A DNA stretch of 64,000 nt from Noviherbaspirillum sedimenti. GTDB taxonomy: Bacteria; Pseudomonadota; Gammaproteobacteria; Burkholderiales; Burkholderiaceae_D. Every line of letters starts with the position of its first letter. Position 1 is the first letter of the stretch. Below are positions 45,436 to 54,046 of this stretch, in pieces. The stretch spans positions 2,170,001 to 2,234,000 of the forward strand of contig NZ_QYUQ01000002.1 of the NCBI RefSeq assembly GCF_003590835.1, read 5' to 3'. The translations under genes were made by a program, and so were the position numbers. The notes beneath the pieces are model-generated. The model had not been told where the DNA came from and searched no databases. It worked only from the letters and a program-made list of their open reading frames with translations.

Positions 45436-46176
45436 TCAATACATGTGCTGGCCGCCATTGATGGCGATATTGGCGCCGGTGACGAAGGCCGCCTCGTCCG
45501 AAGCCAGATAGGCAACCAGTCCCGCCACTTCTTCCGGCTTGCCCAGACGTCCCATTGGAATTTGCGGAATGATCTTGCTGTCGAGGACCTCCGCCGGAAT
45601 CGCCATCACCATCTTGGTGCCGATATAGCCCGGCGAAATGGTATTGACCGTCACCCCTTTGCGGGCCACTTCCAGCGCCAGCGCCTTGGTGAAGCCATGC
45701 ATGCCGGCCTTGGCGGCGGAATAGTTGGTCTGGCCGAAGGCGCCCTTCTGGCCATTGACCGAGGAAATGTTGATGATGCGGCCCCAGCCGCGCTCGGTCA
45801 TGCCATCGCACACCGGCTTGGTCATGTTAAAAACGGAATCCAGGTTGGTGCGGATAACCGCATCCCAGTCGGTCTTGTCCATTTTCTTGAAGGTCGTGTC
45901 GCGCGTGATGCCGGCATTATTGACCAGCACATCGACCGGACGCACGTCCTTTTCGATTTGCGCGATACATTCCTGCGCCGATTCATAGCTCGCGACATCG
46001 CAGGGGTAGGCGCGGAAGTTGTAGCCTTGCTGCGCCATCGCTTCGAGCCATGCCGGCCCCTTGGTACTGCTGGGTGAGTAAGTGGTGATGACCAGGTAAT
46101 CCAGGGCGGCCAGCTTGATGCAAATCGCTTCGCCCAGACCGCCCATGCCGCCAGTCACCAGTGCAATTCGTGCCAT
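45436..46176 (-). CDS. phaB: Acetoacetyl-CoA reductase
   Basis: A 246-residue short-chain dehydrogenase with the PhaB signature throughout: NADPH motif TGGMGGLGEAICIKLA, NNAGITRDTTFKKMD, the catalytic Ser in NISSVNGQKGAFGQTNYSAA with YSAAK (Tyr and Lys), and SPGYIGTKMVMAIP. It reduces acetoacetyl-CoA to (R)-3-hydroxybutyryl-CoA for PHB synthesis. It follows phaA after 134 bp on the same strand; that gap has a T-rich tract near 46190-46203 on the minus strand which may attenuate read-through. No phaC is seen in the window. Confidence 0.97.
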   Translation of the reverse strand: MARIALVTGGMGGLGEAICIKLAALDYLVITTYSPSSTKGPAWLEAMAQQGYNFRAYPCDVASYESAQECIAQIEKDVRPVDVLVNNAGITRDTTFKKMDKTDWDAVIRTNLDSVFNMTKPVCDGMTERGWGRIINISSVNGQKGAFGQTNYSAAKAGMHGFTKALALEVARKGVTVNTISPGYIGTKMVMAIPAEVLDSKIIPQIPMGRLGKPEEVAGLVAYLASDEAAFVTGANIAINGGQHMY

Positions 46177-46310
46177 GTCCTATCCTCTCGCAAAAAAATA
46201 AAAAACGCCCCGGCCAGAACGGCACTCGCGCCAGCACAACAGTACGCAAGGCTCATGCCAAACAGTATGAGCCCTGCCCTGCCGCCGTGCGCAAACATGC
46301 AGCAGCGATC

Positions 46311-47486
46311 TTACCTTTCCACTGCCAGCGCCACACCCATGCCGCCGCCGATACACAGGCTGGCCAGGCCGCGCCTGGCATCGCGCCGGACCATTTCATG
46401 CAGCAGCGTCACCAGAATGCGGCATCCAGATGCACCAATCGGATGGCCGATCGCGATCGCGCCGCCGTTGACGTTGATCTTGCTGGTATCCCAGCCCATC
46501 TCGCGGTTGACGCCAATGGCCTGGGCCGCGAATGCTTCATTAATTTCCATCAGGTCCAGGTCCTGGTGCGTCCAGCCGGCCTTCTTCAGGCAAAGCTGGG
46601 CGGCAGGCACCGGGCCCATGCCCATCACCGATGGATCGACGCCGGCCGAGGAATATGCCTTGATTTTCGCCAGCGGCGCCAGGCCAAGTTCACGGGCCTT
46701 GTCGGCGCTCATCAGCATCACGGCGGCGGCGCCGTCGTTGATGCCCGAAGCGTTGGCAGCGGTTACCGTACCGGCCTTGTCAAACGCCGGACGCAAGCCG
46801 GAAATCGACTCCAGGGTCACGCCTTCCTTGACGTATTCATCGGTATCGAAAACGATCACGCCTTTTTTATGCGGGATTTCCAGCGGCAGGATTTCATCCT
46901 TGAACTTGCCGGCCTTTTGCGCGGCTTCGGCCTTGTTTTGCGAAGCGACCGCAAACTCGTCCTGCTCCTGGCGCGAAATGTCGTATTTCTTGGCGACGTT
47001 CTCGGCAGTGACGCCCATGTGATAGCCGTTATACACATCCCACAAGCCGTCATTGATCATGGTGTCGACCAGCTTGGCGTCACCCATGCGAAAACCGTCG
47101 CGGGAATTGTTCAGCACGTGCGGCGAAGCGCTCATGTTTTCCTGGCCGCCGGCGATGATGATCTCGGCGTCGCCGCACATGATGGCCTGGGCAGCCAGAT
47201 GGACTGCCTTCAGGCCGCTGCCGCACACCTTGTTGATCGTCATGGCGGGCACCATGCTGGGCACACCGGCACGGATCAGTGCCTGGCGTGCCGGATTCTG
47301 GCCGACGCCGGCAGTCAGCACCTGGCCCAGAATGATTTCGCTGATCACGTCGGCCGACAAACCGGTCTTGGCCAGCAAACCCTTGATCACATGCGCTCCT
47401 TGATCCGAAGCGGCAATTTTCGCCAGGGAGCCACCAAACTTACCGACTGCGGTTCTCTGTGCTGCAACAATTACGACGTCTCTCAT
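46311..47486 (-). CDS. phaA: Acetyl-CoA acetyltransferase (beta-ketothiolase)
   Basis: A 391-residue thiolase. The frame is open for 54 further codons upstream, but the ATG at 47486 has an AGGGA site 7 bases ahead and gives the standard opening [19 protein letters not shown]. Active-site residues are Cys88 ([11 protein letters not shown]), His in [14 protein letters not shown] and Cys in LCIGGGMG near the end. It condenses two acetyl-CoA to acetoacetyl-CoA, the substrate of PhaB encoded downstream. Upstream sits a 520-bp gap with inverted repeats. Confidence 0.96.
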   Translation of the reverse strand: MRDVVIVAAQRTAVGKFGGSLAKIAASDQGAHVIKGLLAKTGLSADVISEIILGQVLTAGVGQNPARQALIRAGVPSMVPAMTINKVCGSGLKAVHLAAQAIMCGDAEIIIAGGQENMSASPHVLNNSRDGFRMGDAKLVDTMINDGLWDVYNGYHMGVTAENVAKKYDISRQEQDEFAVASQNKAEAAQKAGKFKDEILPLEIPHKKGVIVFDTDEYVKEGVTLESISGLRPAFDKAGTVTAANASGINDGAAAVMLMSADKARELGLAPLAKIKAYSSAGVDPSVMGMGPVPAAQLCLKKAGWTHQDLDLMEINEAFAAQAIGVNREMGWDTSKINVNGGAIAIGHPIGASGCRILVTLLHEMVRRDARRGLASLCIGGGMGVALAVER

Positions 47487-48007
47487 TTCAATTCCCTTAT
47501 GACGGCAAAAAAGATTATCCAATTGGTGATAAGCCATTCCTCTTTGCTTGGACACCCTCTGGCGATCAACAGATTGTCGCTTGCCAGCAGCGGCACTTAA
47601 AGCAAAAGTTCGCTTATTGTAACCAGCTATGGAGTCTGGTTCCTGCATTTTGCATTGCGCATCCCCTGCTTTTGGCGCGAATTCATTGCAAAATCCTTCT
47701 TCGTTGCCGCATTAAATCATAATAGCCGGCAAAACTACAATATTGACAATAGTCAAAGTTTTCAAACACGGATGCCATGATGATGCACAGCCGGCCGGAT
47801 CATGGATTGGCGTTGTACAGGATCCCACAAGTCTTAAAAAAAAATGGGCATTGGCATGATTGCGAACTTAATTTCGGGCACAATACTTCTTGAGTTTTCT
47901 GTGCTTGCAAGCATATTTTGCACAGGAAGCCTCTGCCGGCGCAAATGGCATGCCTGGACCTGGAAATTGCTGCCGGAGAGTATGCATTACCTTTGATGGA
48001 GTCTGGC
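47487..48007. promoter_or_regulatory. Long intergenic region upstream of phaA
   Basis: No supported gene lies in these 521 bp. It holds an AT-rich segment around 47720-47760 with the inverted repeat TTGAC-AATA-GTCAA (47743-47756), and a second inverted repeat CTGTGC and GCACAG spaced by 15 bases (47899-47925) containing TTGCAAGCA. These are candidate operators for phaA or for the small gene at 48008. The bound proteins are unknown. Confidence 0.45.
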
Positions 48008-48181
48008 ATGGATCATTTCAGCAGGAATAATTACAGCAACTCGGCGCATCTGAAGGAATTGATGACTGCGCCGCCGATGACCGCCGAACAGCATGCCGCG
48101 ATCAACCGCAAACGCAATGAACAGCGGCGCATGATCGAAGAAGCGCGGGAAATCCGCAACGAAAACGCGGATCTGCTTTAA
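48008..48181 (+). CDS. Small hypothetical protein
   Basis: A 57-residue protein. The ATG at 48008 has a TGGAG site 6 bases upstream; the frame is open further up without a good site. It is hydrophilic and helical: DHFSRNNYSNSAHLKELMTA, then Gln/Arg/Glu-rich HAAINRKRNEQRRMIEEARE. It could be a small regulatory or coiled-coil protein. Function unknown. It is the only plus-strand gene between the minus-strand phaA and the glycerate kinase remnant. Confidence 0.6.
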   Translation: MDHFSRNNYSNSAHLKELMTAPPMTAEQHAAINRKRNEQRRMIEEAREIRNENADLL

Positions 48182-48249
48182 CCTGCCTTAAGCCGATGCA
48201 GCCGTGGCGTTGCGGGCAATGCCGGCGTCCGCTCCAAACAGGCAATCGC

Positions 48250-48899
48250 TCAACGGATCAGGATTGCCCGGAAGTCGTTGACATTGGTGTGGGTCGGCCC
48301 GGTCATGACCAGGTTACCCAGCGCAGAAAATGCAGCATGCTTTGCGCGATGCCGGCGTGTACCAGTGCGGCTTCCCTTGCCTCCGCCTCGATGCAATCGA
48401 AAAGAATCAAGGGCGCGATCCCCAATTCGCGCGCGCGCCGCGGCGGCTTGCAGGCTTTGCATCGGGGTGGCGATCAATTCAGTACGGCAATGCGCAAAAT
48501 CCTGTGGCGTGCGCGTGACAGGACGCCCCAGCGCGGCCACCACATGCGGTGGCAGGCGCAGCCCCAGGCGGGCGACGATTTCCAGCGGCGGCTCCGGGTC
48601 TGCCGGCGGCGCCACGGTCGGACCGGAGGCGACGAAAGCGGGGTCGTCACCGGGCACATCCGAGATCACCAGCGTCAGCACCCGGGCCGGCCAGGCGGCC
48701 GCTGCCAGCCCGCCGCCCTTGACCAACGACAATGCCTGGCGCACACCGTTGAGCTCACGGATCGTTGCACCGGCCTGGAACATGGCTTGCGTCACTTGCT
48801 GCTTGTCAGCCAGGCTGATGCCAGCCACCGGCTCCACCAGCAAGGCTGAGCCGCCACCGCCGCCTGGAACAGCTCGAGAAGGATGGCGCGCGGAGTCAT
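48250..48899 (-). pseudogene. Glycerate 2-kinase (GckA/TtuD-type) remnant with deletions
   Basis: The 5' end at 48899 reads MTPRAILLELFQAAVAA, the usual opening of glycerate 2-kinases. It then jumps in another frame to GGGGSALLVEPVAGISLADK, normally found about 100 residues later. The joint lies in a GGCGGTGGCGGC stretch, fitting deletion by microhomology. The sequence continues to TELIATPMQSLQAAAARARI, then changes frame to LILFDCIEAEAREAALVHAG, and then skips most of the MOFRL domain to reach NLVMTGPTHTNVNDFRAILI. About half of the usual 420 residues is gone. It lies 13 bp after ppnN on the same strand. Confidence 0.78.
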
Positions 48900-48912
48900 G
48901 CCAGACCCGGCA

Positions 48913-50283
48913 CTATTTGACGATGCGGTAACAGGGTATGTATTTTTTGCCAGGCAATTTCATGCGGTGATGCTCGACGAATGAGGCCAGCAGGGCATCC
49001 ATCGATGCCATGATATCGGCGTCGCCATGAATTTCGAAGGGACCGTACTGTTCGATGGCACGGATGCCCTGGTCCTTGACATTGCCGGCCACGACGCCGG
49101 AAAAGGCACGCCGCAGGTTGGCGGCCAGCAAGTGGCTGTCCTGCTGGCGCTGCAGCTTCAGGTTGCGCATGTTGTCGTGCGTGGGGAAAAAAGGCTGCTG
49201 AAATTCGCGGTCGATTTTCAGGCGCCAGTTAAAATAATAGGCATCGGCCTTTTCCTTGCGATATTCCCGCACCCGCTTGATTCCTGCCTGCATTTCCCGC
49301 GCCACTGCGGCCGGATCGTCGATGATCACCTGGTAACGCTGCCGCGCTTCCTGCCCGAGGGTGTCGCCGATGAAACGGTCGATCTGTTCGAAATACGCTG
49401 CCGCGCTGTGCGGGCCGGTGAAGATCAGGGGAAATGGCAGCTCGGTATTATCCGGATGCAACAGGATCCCCAGAATATACAGAATTTCCTCGGCCGTACC
49501 TGCGCCACCGGGGAACACTACGATGCCATGCCCGAGCCGCACGAAAGCCTCCAGGCGCTTTTCGATATCCGGCAGGATCACCAGGTCGTTGACGATCGGA
49601 TTCGGCGCTTCGGCGGCGATAATGCCAGGCTCGGTGACGCCCAGATAGCGGCCGCTGCTGATGCGTTGCTTGGCATGTCCGATCGCCGCGCCCTTCATCG
49701 GTCCCTTCATGGCACCGGGTCCGCAACCGGTGCAGATATCCATTGCCCGCAAGCCGATCTGGTAGCCGACTTTTTTAGTGTACTCGTACTCGCCGCGCGA
49801 AATCGAATGGCCGCCCCAGCACACCACCATGTTGGGATTGATCAGTGGCCGCAGCATGTTGGCGTTGCGAAGAATATGAAAGACCGCGTCGGTGGTGCCT
49901 TCGGACGACGCCAGGTCGAACCTGGGATCGTCCTGAATTTCATTGCTGACGAAAATCACGTCGCGCAATACCGCAAACAAATGCTCGTGGATACCCTTGA
50001 TCATCTGTCCATCGACGAAGGCGGAAGCAGGCGCACCCTTGATATCCAGCTTGATGCCGCGCTCGCGCTGCAGGATGCTGATATGAAAATCCTTGAAACG
50101 CTCCAGCAGTTCCTTGCCGTCATCCATGGCGTTACCGCAGTTAAGCACGGCCAGGGAACAATTGCGGAAAATGGTGTACAAGCCGCCTTGGCTGGTGTCG
50201 CGCAACTTGGCGACTTCCGCTTTGGACAAGACTTCGAGCCGCCCTTCAGGGGCGATCTGGGTATCGATGACCTCGTATTTCAT
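48913..50283 (-). CDS. ppnN: Pyrimidine/purine nucleotide 5'-monophosphate nucleosidase
   Basis: A 456-residue member of the YgdH/PpnN family. Landmarks are GTTDAVFHILRNANMLRPLI, CWGGHSISRGEYEYTKKVGY, CTGCGPGAMKGPMKGAAIGH and the LOG-type motif VFPGGAGTAEEILYI. PpnN splits nucleoside 5'-monophosphates to base and ribose 5-phosphate and in E. coli is activated by (p)ppGpp. The N-terminal 125 residues correspond to the pppGpp-binding-associated domain. Length is as expected. The kinase remnant follows it; the response-regulator gene precedes it by 131 bp on the same strand. Confidence 0.95.
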   Translation of the reverse strand: MKYEVIDTQIAPEGRLEVLSKAEVAKLRDTSQGGLYTIFRNCSLAVLNCGNAMDDGKELLERFKDFHISILQRERGIKLDIKGAPASAFVDGQMIKGIHEHLFAVLRDVIFVSNEIQDDPRFDLASSEGTTDAVFHILRNANMLRPLINPNMVVCWGGHSISRGEYEYTKKVGYQIGLRAMDICTGCGPGAMKGPMKGAAIGHAKQRISSGRYLGVTEPGIIAAEAPNPIVNDLVILPDIEKRLEAFVRLGHGIVVFPGGAGTAEEILYILGILLHPDNTELPFPLIFTGPHSAAAYFEQIDRFIGDTLGQEARQRYQVIIDDPAAVAREMQAGIKRVREYRKEKADAYYFNWRLKIDREFQQPFFPTHDNMRNLKLQRQQDSHLLAANLRRAFSGVVAGNVKDQGIRAIEQYGPFEIHGDADIMASMDALLASFVEHHRMKLPGKKYIPCYRIVK

Positions 50284-50414
50284 GTGTGCGCTAATCTCGG
50301 TAAATGAATGCCCTGCCAGTTTGAACTGGAAAGCAGCATCAAGTCCAGCATTTCAAAGCGGATATTTACCGTAGCGGTGGCCGTCCATACCGGTCGCAGG
50401 CCGGCGAAACAATA

Positions 50415-51131
50415 TTAAGGATTTTCCGCGACAGAATCGGCACTGCGCTTGAGCAGCCCTTGTCGTTGCGCTTCAAACACGGCTTCGCCGCGCGAATGCA
50501 CGGAGAGCTTGCCATAAATGCTTTTGATGTGGGTCTGCACCGTACCGACCGACACGGACAGCATGCTGGCGATATTGCCGTAGGAATCACCACGCGCAAT
50601 CAGGTCGAGGATGGTCTTTTCACGCTTGGTCAGCTGGCTTTCCGTCCGCGCCTTCTTGTCGCTGGAGGCAGCAGCAGGCTTGCCGGTGCGGATGCGTTCG
50701 AGCACCATGCGCGCAATCGCCGGACTCATCGGCGCGCCGCCTGCACGCATGCTCAGCACCGCGCGCGCAATATCGCTCTTGTGCGCCCCCTTGAGCAAGT
50801 AACCGGAGGCGCCCGCTTCGATGCAGGCCAGCACATTGGCTTCATCGGCCGACATCGTCAACACCATGATATCGCATTGCGGATGCAATTGACGACAGGC
50901 GCGGATGATATCAATGCCGGAACCGTCGGGCAATCCAAGATCCGTAAGCAGGACATCCATGACGCCAAGCAGCATCCAGTCCAGCGCCGCCTGCATGTTG
51001 TCGAAAACAGCTGCCAGCGTCAGGCTTGGCTCGGCCTCGATTGACAGGCACAAGGCCGCCCTGGTCAGCGCATCATCTTCGACCACCAGCACACGCGCCG
51101 GCGCCAGATCCGGTTCCGATGGCTGGCTCAT
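50415..51131 (-). CDS. Response regulator, LuxR/NarL type
   Basis: A 238-residue two-component regulator. The receiver (13-130) has acidic pocket EDD at 18-20, phospho-acceptor Asp64 in VLLTDLGLPDGSG, Thr in LTMSADEA and Lys in YLLKGAHKSD. The LuxR HTH is at 175-232: QLTKREKTILDLIARGDSYG, NIASMLSVSVGTVQTHIKSI. I start it at the ATG at 51131, which puts the receiver at the normal distance from the N-terminus. No histidine kinase is adjacent, so its partner is elsewhere. The target is unknown. Confidence 0.9.
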   Translation of the reverse strand: MSQPSEPDLAPARVLVVEDDALTRAALCLSIEAEPSLTLAAVFDNMQAALDWMLLGVMDVLLTDLGLPDGSGIDIIRACRQLHPQCDIMVLTMSADEANVLACIEAGASGYLLKGAHKSDIARAVLSMRAGGAPMSPAIARMVLERIRTGKPAAASSDKKARTESQLTKREKTILDLIARGDSYGNIASMLSVSVGTVQTHIKSIYGKLSVHSRGEAVFEAQRQGLLKRSADSVAENP

Positions 51132-51283
51132 GGCATTGAACTGGGCCGGCAGGCCGCAGGAAAGCACAGAGAAGACATTTTTATTGTTTATTAGCAACTA
51201 CCAAAGGGTGTTACAAGAAATATACCATCATTCAACGCCAAAATATCCCATAAATATGGGATGTGCGAAAACCAGCATTCCTC

Positions 51284-51364
51284 TATAGTAATCTTGTCTC
51301 TTCCAACGCTTCTCCAGTGTTGAGTTTGGCCCGTCACGGCTTCCGTGTGCGGGCCATTTTTTTT
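51284..51364 (+). ncRNA. Candidate small RNA or leader ending in a terminator
   Basis: On the plus strand a -10-like TATAGT (51284-51289) is followed by two adjacent hairpins. The first is CAACGCT, loop TCTCC, AGTGTTG (7 bp). The second pairs TGGCCCG-CACGG with CCGTG-CGGGCCA (one bulge) and ends in eight T (51357-51364), a good intrinsic terminator. No gene ends just before it, so either a short RNA of about 70 nt is made here or it attenuates the acyltransferase gene 235 bp downstream. The -35 region is poor (ATGTGC), which lowers confidence. Confidence 0.5.
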
Positions 51365-51598
51365 CCAGAAACAGGCACCGGGACATCCCTGCCCCCCCTG
51401 TCCGGCGTTGGAAATTCCCAACACATTAGCCACAATCCCGGGCGTGTTTGGCCAATGTCACAACCATAAAACGGTGCCGGTTTCATAGTCATGACATGAA
51501 TAATTCTGCGTTGCAAATCAACCCAGCCCAAAATGACGCATAGTCCGACACCAGCGGCGCCCGGCATCGGGGCGCTGGCGAGCGCCAGCGAGGCGACA

Positions 51599-52729
51599 AT
51601 GCCGGTACGTCATCGTAACTTTCGCTCGTTCGACACGGTCATGCAGGAAAACCGCGGCGTCGGTCCCGGTTTCGATGCACTGCGCATCGCCCTGGCCCTC
51701 GTCATCGTGACCTATCATTCCCTCCTGCTGGCCCCCGACAGCAGTGGCTTTGACTTCATCAGCGGCAATTTTTACCAGTTCATCATTGCCCTGGTGCCGA
51801 TGTTTTTTTGCCTTTCCGGATTCCTGGTTACCGGCAGCGCGCTGCGCACGCGCTCGGTCAAGGTTTTCCTGACTTACCGCGGACTGCGCATCTTTCCGGC
51901 GCTGGCGGTCGAAGTGACGCTGTGCGCACTCTTGCTGGGCCCCTTCATGACCAGCCTGCCGCTGGCCGAGTACTTCACTACCAAGCAATTCTTCTCTTAT
52001 TTCGGCAATATCATCGGCGTCGTCCGCATGGAACTGCCCGGCGTCTTCCTCGACAATCCGCTGCCGAAAATCGTCAACGGCAGCTTGTGGACCCTGCAGC
52101 CAGAATTCTATTGCTACCTGATCATGGCGGCGTTGATGGCATCCACGCTGGTATATCGGCGCGGCTGGTACAGCGCGACTTTCATGGCCGCGACTGCTTT
52201 GCTCACGGCCAGTAACGCGCTGTTCGGCTACGGCAATCCCGGCGACCTGTTTCCGCCAAACGTGATCATCTATTATTTTTTCGCCGGGATCGCCGCCTAT
52301 CACTGGCGTGCCTGGATCCCGGCCCATCCACTGCTGTTTGCGCTTGCACTGGCAATGGCTGCACTCATGCTGTCACGCCAGGGCCTGGTCTACCTGGCCG
52401 CGATTCCCGTGACTTACTGCACGGTGTATGCCGGCATGCTCAGGCTGCCCCGCATTCCGCTACTGCAGAAGGGAGATTATTCCTACGGCATTTACCTACT
52501 GCATTTTCCCATCCTGCAAAGCCTGGTTCACCTGTTCCCTTTCCTGCGCACGTGGTGGCTGCTGCTGCTCCTGGCCGTACCACTGGTGATCGCCCTGTCG
52601 GCGCTCTCCTGGCACTGGATCGAGAAGCCATCCCTGCAATTGAAAAAGCGGATTTTGCCGCGCCAGACGCCGCCCCAGGTCATGTCGGCGGCACAGCCCG
52701 GCAATCCATTGGCGCGCATCGGCGGATGA
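51599..52729 (+). CDS. Membrane acyltransferase (OafA-like, acyltransferase 3), copy 1
   Basis: A protein of 376 residues with about ten hydrophobic segments. I use the ATG at 51599, preceded by GAGG; an ATG at 51533 would add 22 non-conserved residues. Acyltransferase-3 landmarks are GFDALRIALALVIVTYHSLL (first helix with the conserved His), the MFFCLSGFLVTGSALRTRSV segment, YRGLRIFPALAVEVTL and the GDYSYGIYLLHFP helix near the end. Such proteins O-acetylate or acylate surface polysaccharide or lipid A at the membrane. A tandem paralogue follows 78 bp later. Confidence 0.88.
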   Translation: MPVRHRNFRSFDTVMQENRGVGPGFDALRIALALVIVTYHSLLLAPDSSGFDFISGNFYQFIIALVPMFFCLSGFLVTGSALRTRSVKVFLTYRGLRIFPALAVEVTLCALLLGPFMTSLPLAEYFTTKQFFSYFGNIIGVVRMELPGVFLDNPLPKIVNGSLWTLQPEFYCYLIMAALMASTLVYRRGWYSATFMAATALLTASNALFGYGNPGDLFPPNVIIYYFFAGIAAYHWRAWIPAHPLLFALALAMAALMLSRQGLVYLAAIPVTYCTVYAGMLRLPRIPLLQKGDYSYGIYLLHFPILQSLVHLFPFLRTWWLLLLLAVPLVIALSALSWHWIEKPSLQLKKRILPRQTPPQVMSAAQPGNPLARIGG

Positions 52730-52807
52730 ATCATGCAAAAGTGCGTACCAGCCGTCAGCATGGTGGCATTGGCCTGCTTGTAACGGCATAAAACAGGAGT
52801 TCAGAAG

Positions 52808-53980
52808 ATGGCAACGAACTTGTCCGGACTGATCAGAAAGGCAGGCACGATGGATGGGACCCGCAACATCGTCAACCTGTTTGCCAACTTGCCGACCGTC
52901 GCAACGGTGCTGGAAAAAAATCGCGGCGCCGGTCCCGGCTTTGATGCATTGCGCATTGGCCTGGCGCTGTGCATCCTGCTGTTTCATTCCATCCAGAATT
53001 CCTATGGCAGCCGCTATTCGGCCTACGTGCCAACTTTTTTCTATCCCATCATCCTGGCTTTGCTGCCAATGTTTTTTTGCCTCTCCGGCTTCCTGGTGAC
53101 GGGAAGCGCGTTGCGCACCCGCTCGGTACCTTTGTTTCTGACCTACCGGGGCCTGCGCATCTTTCCAGCGCTGGCGGTTGAGGTGACCTTGTGCGCCCTG
53201 CTGCTCGGCCCGCTGCTGACCACGGTGCCGCTGAAGAATTACTTCAGCGACCACCAGTTCTTCGAATACTTCGGCAACATCATCAGCATCGTCCGCTACA
53301 CGCTGCCGGGCGTATTTGCCGATAATCCGGTGCCCCACATCGTCAACATTGCCCTGTGGACCTTGCGCCCGGAATTTCATTGTTATTTCGCGATGTCCCT
53401 GCTGATGCTGAGTTCGATTGTGTACAGGCCGACCTTGTACACACGCCTGTTTCTCGCCGCATCCGTGTATGTGGCGATACTCAATGTCGTCAATGGTTTC
53501 GGCAATCCGACCTCGACCTTTCCCTGGCATGTAATCCTGTATTATTTTTTCATCGGCATCGCCTTCTTTCACTGGAAAGAACATATCCCGCTGCATTTTT
53601 CCCTGTTCGCGGCGGCGGCGATCCTGTCTTATTTTCTGTTGCCGCTGGATGGTACGACCTATGTTGCCGCATTTCCGCTGACATACTGCATGGTGTATCT
53701 GGGCACGCTGAAAATACCGCGCGTCCCCTTGTTGCAAAACGGCGATTATTCCTATGGCATTTATCTGTTCCATTTCCCCATTCAGCAAACCCTGATACAT
53801 TTTTTCCCGGGCTTGCGCGAATGGTGGCTGCTGTTCCCGGTCGCCGCAACGTTGACGATCCTGTTTGCCGCCGCGTCATGGCACTGGATTGAAAAACCTT
53901 CGCTGAGCCTGAAAAAACACTTCGATTTTCTGCGAACATGGCGCATCGGCAGAATACTGCCGGCGGATCAGCCGCGCTAA
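52808..53980 (+). CDS. Membrane acyltransferase (OafA-like, acyltransferase 3), copy 2
   Basis: A 390-residue paralogue of the gene just upstream; large blocks are almost the same (GSALRTRSVPLFLTYRGLRI, FPALAVEVTLCALLLGP, GDYSYGIYLFHFP). It has an AGGAG site 8 bases before the ATG at 52808. The N-terminus is about 20 residues longer than copy 1 and may form a cytoplasmic helix. Both copies keep the conserved His in helix 1 (LLFHSIQN here). It may act on a different position or sugar of the same glycan. It ends convergently with the Cache-GGDEF-EAL gene; a small GAGCC/GGCTC hairpin lies between. Confidence 0.88.
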   Translation: MATNLSGLIRKAGTMDGTRNIVNLFANLPTVATVLEKNRGAGPGFDALRIGLALCILLFHSIQNSYGSRYSAYVPTFFYPIILALLPMFFCLSGFLVTGSALRTRSVPLFLTYRGLRIFPALAVEVTLCALLLGPLLTTVPLKNYFSDHQFFEYFGNIISIVRYTLPGVFADNPVPHIVNIALWTLRPEFHCYFAMSLLMLSSIVYRPTLYTRLFLAASVYVAILNVVNGFGNPTSTFPWHVILYYFFIGIAFFHWKEHIPLHFSLFAAAAILSYFLLPLDGTTYVAAFPLTYCMVYLGTLKIPRVPLLQNGDYSYGIYLFHFPIQQTLIHFFPGLREWWLLFPVAATLTILFAAASWHWIEKPSLSLKKHFDFLRTWRIGRILPADQPR

Positions 53981-54046
53981 GGTTCAGGGGAGCCACCAAG
54001 CCGCAGACGAGCCAATAGCCAATAAGCGCAGGCGAGCCGCCAAGGC

